From: JAHFJU01 sp964354865
GTDB taxonomy: Bacteria > Patescibacteriota > Gracilibacteria > UBA1369 > UM-FILTER-53-11
Assembly: GCA_964354865.1 (NCBI GenBank)
Contig: CAYHBN010000062.1
Span: 1-8,988 of the forward strand
Length of the DNA stretch: 8,988 nucleotides
Reading direction: 5' to 3'
The notes below the pieces were generated by a model. It did not search any database. It saw only the letters and a list, made by a program, of their open reading frames with translations, and was not told where the DNA came from. This document shows positions 5,703 through 8,988 of this stretch, in pieces; position 1 is the stretch's first letter; every line of letters starts with the position of its first letter. Position numbers and translations under genes: made by a program.

Positions 5703-6134
5703 ATGTCTACCTCTCGGCACTTAAGCAGAATCATTGCTTTGCAGGCGCTCTTTGCAAGTGAGTTTGGCAGACAAGACGACGCATCAACTTTTGACTATAT
5801 CTGCAAGGAGTTTAAAGAAAAAACAAACGATTTTTCTTTTGCCAAAATGATTTACGAAGGGGTACGGGATAACGAAAACGAGATTCACGAGAAAATTAGA
5901 CACTACGCGCCAGAGTGGCCAATTGAAAAAATCGCAAAAATTGATAAAGTGATCTTAGAGATTGCGGTATACGAAATGACGGGCAAAGGTGATGTTCCCG
6001 CCGTCGTTGCGCTCGATGAAGCCATTGAATTGGCAAAGTCATACGGCAATTCAAACACACCAAAATTTATTAACGGCGTACTCAATGCACTCCTTAACGA
6101 TACTGGATCTAAACGAGAAGCTCCCGCAGCTTGA
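5703..6134 (+). CDS. nusB: Transcription antitermination factor NusB
   Basis: NusB binds boxA RNA with S10 (NusE) and supports rRNA transcription antitermination and rRNA folding. The 143-aa all-helical product has the expected N-terminal helix (SRIIALQALFASEF), the middle block WPIEKIAKIDKVILEIAVYEM and the C-terminal block DEAIELAKSYG...KFINGVLNALL. Length is normal. It follows rpmF by 8 nt, and its 3' end overlaps the rnc start by 50 bp. It ends on TGA directly after an AA tail; read as glycine this would run past the family end, so the standard bacterial code is used. No Shine-Dalgarno is seen before the ATG. Confidence 0.95.
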   Translation: MSTSRHLSRIIALQALFASEFGRQDDASTFDYICKEFKEKTNDFSFAKMIYEGVRDNENEIHEKIRHYAPEWPIEKIAKIDKVILEIAVYEMTGKGDVPAVVALDEAIELAKSYGNSNTPKFINGVLNALLNDTGSKREAPAA

Positions 6135-6801
6135 AAAAATGCTCGGAGTTGAATTTAAGTCGAAAGAATTGTTGCTTAATGCATGCGTTCATTCGTCGTT
6201 TGTAAATGAGCATCATGACGAAGGAGTTGAAAACAACGAGCGTCTAGAGTTTTTGGGAGACGCAGTATTAGAGTTGGTTACGACTGAGTATTTGTTCGCG
6301 AAGTTCCCCGAGAATGAAGAAGGGGTATTGACGAGTTTGCGTGCGGCGTTGGTAAAAGGTCCGCACTTGGCCGATGTAGCGCTTGCCTTAGGCATTGGTC
6401 CGTTTTTGCTTTTGAGTCATGGAGAAGAAAAATCGGCGGGTCGTGAGAAAAAATATATTTTGGCAAATACCATGGAGGCTATTATTGGTGCGTTATATTT
6501 AGACCAAGGATTCGATGCAGCGAAACACTTTGTGAATCGCGTTATTTTGACAAATCTCGAGGCAATTATTGCACAGGGTGCACACGTTGATCCCAAGTCT
6601 AAGTTGCAAGAAATTGCGCAGCAAAAAATGGACATCACGCCGACCTATACCGTTATTAGTGAAGAAGGACCTGATCACAGCAAAGTCTTTACGGTTGGTG
6701 CCTATATCGGCAACAACATGGTGGGTCAGGGCGCTGGTTCGAGCAAGCAAAAAGGGCAGCAGTCTGCAGCGGCAGATGCATTGGCAAAGTTGGGGTGGTA
6801 G
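6085..6801 (+). CDS. rnc: Ribonuclease III
   Basis: Double-strand-specific endoribonuclease that processes rRNA precursors and structured mRNAs. From ATG 6085 the product is 238 aa, typical. The nuclease domain (about 12-155) has the signature NNERLEFLGDAVL (E52, E55, D59) and LANTMEAIIGALYLDQG (E131). The double-stranded RNA-binding domain covers about 165-238 (PKSKLQE, GPDHSKVF, GxGSSKQKGQQSAA). N128 occupies the position of the second catalytic Asp (E. coli D114); D59-to-N128 spacing is 69 residues, exactly as D45-to-D114. The start is uncertain: 6085 gives the usual N-terminal length and overlaps nusB by 50 bp. ATG 6139 would remove 18 residues, and ATG 5989 would add atypical sequence. 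As last gene of the operon, it suggests translational coupling to nusB. Confidence 0.94.
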   Translation: MHSLTILDLNEKLPQLEKMLGVEFKSKELLLNACVHSSFVNEHHDEGVENNERLEFLGDAVLELVTTEYLFAKFPENEEGVLTSLRAALVKGPHLADVALALGIGPFLLLSHGEEKSAGREKKYILANTMEAIIGALYLDQGFDAAKHFVNRVILTNLEAIIAQGAHVDPKSKLQEIAQQKMDITPTYTVISEEGPDHSKVFTVGAYIGNNMVGQGAGSSKQKGQQSAAADALAKLGW

Positions 6802-6871
6802 GCACGTAGCGAAGCGAAGTGCTCTGGACTGCCCTCGGCAGGGACCCTAGATCGAGCAGAGCTCGCCCCTG
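6802..6871. repeat. GC-rich cluster of short hairpins between convergent genes
   Basis: This 70-bp stretch is about 66 percent GC, clearly above its neighbours. It holds GCAC/GTGC (6802-6805 with 6819-6822), CTGCC-CTC-GGCAG (6829-6841), the small dyad AGGGACCCT (6840-6848), and CGAGC-AGA-GCTCG (6853-6865), enclosed by CAGGG (6839-6843) and CCCTG (6867-6871). It sits between rnc (+) and the coiled-coil gene (-), both ending here. No T tract follows on either strand, so it is not a classical intrinsic terminator. It could block 3' exonucleases, aid termination, or be a small interspersed repeat. Confidence 0.55.
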
Positions 6872-6883
6872 TATTTAATATGA

Positions 6884-7297
6884 TTATGCAATCCCCAAGT
6901 GCGCCATAATTCGGTCCAGCTTATTCTCAATAACGTCAAATCTCTTTTCGAGTGTTGAAATATGAGCCTCGATAGATTCAAAACGAGCATTTATCTTTGC
7001 GAATTCCTTGGTGTGATTCATGACTTCTTGAGCCACGATGTCCAGGGTGCTATTAACTTTAATAAATTCCTTGGTGTGCGCTTTCGATTCTTTTTCAAGA
7101 GAAGTGACTTTTTGTTCGATGGTATCGAAGCGTATTTCAAATCCTTCAATTTTAGTGCTTTGTTTTCTCTGCTCATCTTCGTACCCACGCATCATTTTTG
7201 CCATATATTCCAGGAGAATATACGAACGGCGTAGGTCTTGTACTTGATCAGTTAACATTTCGAGGTCTTTTTTAAGGGCGAAAACGGGAGTTGTCAT
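6884..7297 (-). CDS. Small coiled-coil protein of unknown function
   Basis: A 137-aa soluble, almost entirely helical protein, with no signal peptide or membrane segment and no cysteine. From about residue 10 it runs in hydrophobic heptads (LKKDLEMLTDQVQDL near the start, STLEKRFDVIENKLDRIM near the end), so an extended dimeric or higher-order coiled coil is likely. Residues 74-94 and 95-115 are a 21-residue internal repeat, three heptads each, both beginning HTKEF. I do not recognise a family; a filament-like scaffold, a membrane-associated spacer or a toxin/antitoxin partner cannot be told apart. It lies alone, 144 bp from the upstream Mrp-like gene, and converges with rnc. The ATG at 7297 has no Shine-Dalgarno but a C-rich leader like that of rpmF. 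Confidence 0.8.
   Translation of the reverse strand: MTTPVFALKKDLEMLTDQVQDLRRSYILLEYMAKMMRGYEDEQRKQSTKIEGFEIRFDTIEQKVTSLEKESKAHTKEFIKVNSTLDIVAQEVMNHTKEFAKINARFESIEAHISTLEKRFDVIENKLDRIMAHLGIA
7002..7078 (-). repeat. Internal 63-nt period repeat in the coiled-coil gene
   Basis: The 14-base word aattccttggtgtg occurs at 7002-7015 and again at 7065-7078, exactly 63 bp apart. The period equals 21 residues, three heptads. Both copies encode the residues HTKEF. It suggests the coiled coil grew by duplication of a three-heptad block. Confidence 0.7.
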
Positions 7298-7376
7298 AGC
7301 GTGTGGAGTTACGAAAATAATGAAAGTTTCGTTACCCTAGCACACATATATGAACAAACCCTGAAATCGTCCCTGA

Positions 7377-7382
7377 ATTATA
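7377..7382 (-). promoter_or_regulatory. Possible -10 for the coiled-coil gene
   Basis: A perfect TATAAT on the minus strand (7382-7377), with a T-rich but poor -35 about 17 bp upstream (TTTTTA). It would give a leader of about 70 nt before ATG 7297. That leader holds a 6-bp hairpin (ACGAAA 7311-7316 with TTTCGT 7327-7332) and a 12-bp spaced direct repeat CCCTGAA (7359, 7371 on the plus strand). The gap 7298-7441 shows no clear terminator for the Mrp-like gene. Confidence 0.35.
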
Positions 7383-7441
7383 TGCCTTTTTATATCTGTT
7401 AAAAACTTTTATATTTGACGCGTGCTGAAATTTAATTCGGT

Positions 7442-8221
7442 TTAGCGTATATCGAGTTGCGCCATTGGTGACAAGTGCTTTTCGGTCAGATAGCGCACCA
7501 TTTTTGTCATGATAATCGTGAATTCGTCGTTGTCGATTGCTGCGGGGTGACCTTGCTCAGTTGAAGATATAAACGCTCGACGAAGGGGGATGCTTCCCAT
7601 GAACGGAAATTGAAAAAACTCGCAGAGGCGCTGTACGTGTCCTTCTCCAAAAACTTCTCCACGCATATTTTCGATGACGCCGATCACGGGAATATCGAGC
7701 ATTTTGTGTGCCTTAAAAATCCTTCGCGTATTTTGTAGTGCCTGTTGGTCGGGGGTTGTCACCACAATCATGCCATCGATGAAGAGCGTTTGCAGTGTGT
7801 GAATAACGTGATCGCCCAGGCCGGTGGGAAAGTCTATGAGCAACACGTCGAGCTCTCCCCAGAGGGTTTCTTTGGTCAGCTGTTGAATGATTTTTGTCAT
7901 GATCGTGCCTCGCCACATGGTTGGGTCGTCGGCTTTTTCAAGAAGGCCGGCCATCGACATTAATTTTATGCCGTATTTTTCTAACGGGGTGAGTTTGTTG
8001 TCGTGCCCAGGGATTATGCGGGTGTTGATGCCGAAAAAGCTAAATACATCGGGAAAATTCACGTCGGCGTCGAGTAGGCCCACTTTGAGTCCATTTTTCG
8101 CGAGTTGATAGGCGAGGTTCGTGGCAACAAATGTTTTGCCTACACCACCTTTGCCACTCATAATTCCAATGATTTTCTTAATTCCCGGAATTCGGTGCGG
8201 TTGTAGTTTGATGACTGACAT
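7442..8221 (-). CDS. Mrp/NBP35-like P-loop ATPase lacking the CxxC motif
   Basis: SIMIBI-class ATPase of the Mrp/ApbC/NBP35 branch (related to MinD/ParA); Mrp proteins carry and deliver Fe-S clusters as dimers. The 259-aa product has the deviant Walker A SGKGGVGKT (K24 and K29), switch I DADVNFPD, the Mrp block MWRGTIM...WGELDVLLIDFPTGLGD, then VIENM (184-186) and GSIPLRRAF. Where Mrp has a loop with CPxC between ENM and FGxGG, this protein goes straight from ENM to RGEVFGEG, so both cluster-binding cysteines are gone. PTGLGD replaces PPGTGD. The N-terminal DUF59 domain is absent. A role in Fe-S transfer is therefore doubtful; a MinD/FlhG-like positioning or generic switch role is possible. 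It starts 2 nt after the adenosyltransferase stop, so the two are co-transcribed and probably translationally coupled. Confidence 0.85.
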   Translation of the reverse strand: MSVIKLQPHRIPGIKKIIGIMSGKGGVGKTFVATNLAYQLAKNGLKVGLLDADVNFPDVFSFFGINTRIIPGHDNKLTPLEKYGIKLMSMAGLLEKADDPTMWRGTIMTKIIQQLTKETLWGELDVLLIDFPTGLGDHVIHTLQTLFIDGMIVVTTPDQQALQNTRRIFKAHKMLDIPVIGVIENMRGEVFGEGHVQRLCEFFQFPFMGSIPLRRAFISSTEQGHPAAIDNDEFTIIMTKMVRYLTEKHLSPMAQLDIR

Positions 8222-8223
8222 AG

Positions 8224-8799
8224 TTAGGGCTTCCAGATTATTTCGTCGCCATTATTCAGCGCAACGTCTTGGCGCGCAAGTACAAAGAGCAAATCGGAGA
8301 GTCTGTTTATATATTTGAGGACTTCGGGGCGAAGAGGATTTGCGGTATTGAGTTGCGTGAGCGAGCGTTCCGCACGACGACATACGGCGCGGGCAAGGTG
8401 ACATTTCGCTGCCCACTGAGTGCCGGCAGGGAGTATGAAATTTTTAAGTTCAGGGAGCTTTTCTTGTCGGAAATCGATCGCTTTTTCGATCACTTTAACC
8501 TCTTTCTCTTCGATGAAGGTTGAAACAAATTTGTGTTCAATGTCGGCAAGTTCGCCGCCAAGGGTAAAAAGGTTATTCTGAATATGCAAAAGTAGGGGTA
8601 GTCGTTCATCTTGACTACTTTTTGTATTCAGATTTTCGCGAGGCAAATTCGCCCTCAAATCCTCATATAAAATGCCAATTGTCGCATTCAATTCGTCGAC
8701 GTCGCCAATCGCTTGAATATGTAGATCATGCTTGGGCAATCGAGCTCCACCGATTATTCCTGTTGTGCCATCGTCGCCAGTTTTTGTATAAATTTTCAT
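8224..8799 (-). CDS. pduO: PduO-type cob(I)alamin adenosyltransferase
   Basis: Transfers the 5'-deoxyadenosyl group of ATP to cob(I)alamin to make coenzyme B12, working as a trimer. The 191-aa product shows the ATP loop YTKTGDDGTT (4-13), the GDVDELNATIG block, IQNNLFTLGGELA, FILPAGTQWAAKCHLAR, RRAER (141-145) with the ATP/cobalamin-contacting Arg and Glu, and YINRLSDLLFVLAR. All look intact. I start at ATG 8799 (MKIYTKTGDDG), where the family normally begins; ATG 8850 would add 17 residues with no family match and would place the TATAAT at 8809-8804 inside the gene. It is first gene of an operon with the Mrp-like ATPase. No B12-dependent enzyme or corrinoid uptake gene is in the window. Confidence 0.95.
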   Translation of the reverse strand: MKIYTKTGDDGTTGIIGGARLPKHDLHIQAIGDVDELNATIGILYEDLRANLPRENLNTKSSQDERLPLLLHIQNNLFTLGGELADIEHKFVSTFIEEKEVKVIEKAIDFRQEKLPELKNFILPAGTQWAAKCHLARAVCRRAERSLTQLNTANPLRPEVLKYINRLSDLLFVLARQDVALNNGDEIIWKP

Positions 8800-8803
8800 C
8801 TCT

Positions 8804-8809
8804 ATTATA
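8804..8809 (-). promoter_or_regulatory. TATAAT -10 directly before the adenosyltransferase start
   Basis: A perfect TATAAT on the minus strand ends 4 bp before the ATG at 8799. If used, transcription would begin at or within a few bases of the start codon, giving a leaderless mRNA. The -35 is weak (TTTTAA at 16 bp spacing, or TTAACA at an improper 14 bp). The absence of a Shine-Dalgarno agrees with a leaderless start. Confidence 0.45.
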
Positions 8810-8823
8810 TCTGTAATATTTTG

Positions 8824-8832
8824 TGTTAAAAT
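8824..8832 (+). promoter_or_regulatory. Possible extended -10 for the tRNA
   Basis: TG-T-TAAAAT is an extended -10 with five of six hexamer matches and no good -35. Start near 8839 would give a leader of about 73 nt to the tRNA at 8912, containing the inverted repeat at 8857-8883. The alternative TTGTGT (8821) with TAACAT (8845) is weaker. The tRNA needs a promoter in 8800-8911 because the gene upstream runs the other way. Confidence 0.3.
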
Positions 8833-8856
8833 ACGCTGCGATTGTAACATAGTTCA

Positions 8857-8894
8857 TAGCAACTCGGGGTTGAGCGGTTGCTACAAACCCGCTC
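8857..8894 (+). repeat. Overlapping alternative hairpins upstream of the tRNA
   Basis: TAGCAAC (8857-8863) pairs with GTTGCTA (8877-8883), seven perfect pairs and a 13-nt loop. GAGCGG (8872-8877) pairs with CCGCTC (8889-8894). The two share bases 8872-8883, so they are mutually exclusive. There is no T tract. Possible leader structure for tRNA processing, or chance. Confidence 0.4.
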
Positions 8895-8911
8895 GGTACT
8901 TCGTCCCTCAC

Positions 8912-8988
8912 GGGCCTGTAGCTCAGGTGGTTAGAGCAGCGGACTCATAATCTGTTGGTCGCTGGTTCAAGTCCAGCCAGGCCCACCA
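8912..8988 (+). tRNA. ileX: tRNA-Ile2 (CAT anticodon, lysidine type)
   Basis: Complete 77-nt cloverleaf. The acceptor stem GGGCCTG pairs with CAGGCCC in seven Watson-Crick pairs. D stem GCTC/GAGC, anticodon stem GCGGA/TCTGT (two G-U pairs), anticodon CAT at 8946-8948, T stem GCTGG/CCAGC with loop TTCAAGT, discriminator A and an encoded CCA at the last three bases of the window. The anticodon loop and the GGTCGCTGG...CCAGC arm closely resemble E. coli tRNA-Ile2, whose C34 is changed to lysidine by TilS so that it reads ATA. It is not an initiator: G1-C72 pairs and the three G-C pairs of the anticodon stem are missing. An elongator tRNA-Met is the alternative. Confidence 0.92.

Noticed and set aside
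6132..6134. TGA read as glycine (Gracilibacteria-type code)
   Set aside because: nusB ends at this TGA at the normal family length, and no gene in the window needs an internal TGA.
8912..8988. Initiator tRNA-fMet
   Set aside because: It has a paired G1-C72 and an anticodon stem without three consecutive G-C pairs, and matches tRNA-Ile2 in the anticodon loop and T arm.

Overview
This window reads as a bacterial chromosome segment, most likely from a Candidate Phyla Radiation (Patescibacteria) or similarly reduced lineage. The evidence is indirect: compact single-copy housekeeping genes, RNase III and peptidoglycan-precursor enzymes with unusual residues, small uncharacterised secreted and coiled-coil proteins, and start codons without convincing Shine-Dalgarno sequences. 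nusB ends on TGA, so a TGA-recoded (Gracilibacteria-type) code is unlikely. The lineage assignment is inference.

Layout. (1) Bases 1-3046: peptidoglycan precursor supply. The 3' part of a tandem D-Ala-D-Ala ligase fusion (+) converges on alanine racemase alr (-). (2) 3040-4913: an envelope pair. A secreted coiled-coil protein with Arg/Asp/Pro-rich repeats is driven by a perfect consensus sigma70-type promoter that overlaps the alr start codon and is closed by an intrinsic terminator. It is followed by a single-pass membrane protein with four cysteines. (3) 4849-6801: a promoter overlapping the end of that gene, then a hairpin plus U-tract, then yceD(DUF177)-rpmF-nusB-rnc, a ribosome and RNA-processing operon with very short gaps and a nusB/rnc overlap. 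(4) 6802-6871: a GC-rich cluster of short hairpins. (5) 6884-8799 (-): a PduO-type cobalamin adenosyltransferase and, 2 nt later, an Mrp/NBP35-like P-loop ATPase without the family CxxC; a 144-bp gap separates these from a small coiled-coil protein. (6) 8912-8988: a tRNA with CAT anticodon, best read as tRNA-Ile2, ending exactly at the window edge.

How the genes work together: Alr makes D-Ala and the tandem ligase joins it. YceD, L32, NusB and RNase III serve 50S assembly, rRNA transcription and rRNA processing. The adenosyltransferase and Mrp-like ATPase look like a two-gene operon.

The strongest points for a second look are the tandem ligase, whose second site has a Tyr-to-Phe omega loop and other active-site changes; the Mrp-like ATPase without its Fe-S cysteines; RNase III with Asn at a catalytic Asp position; and two promoters whose predicted transcript starts coincide with the first base of a hairpin.
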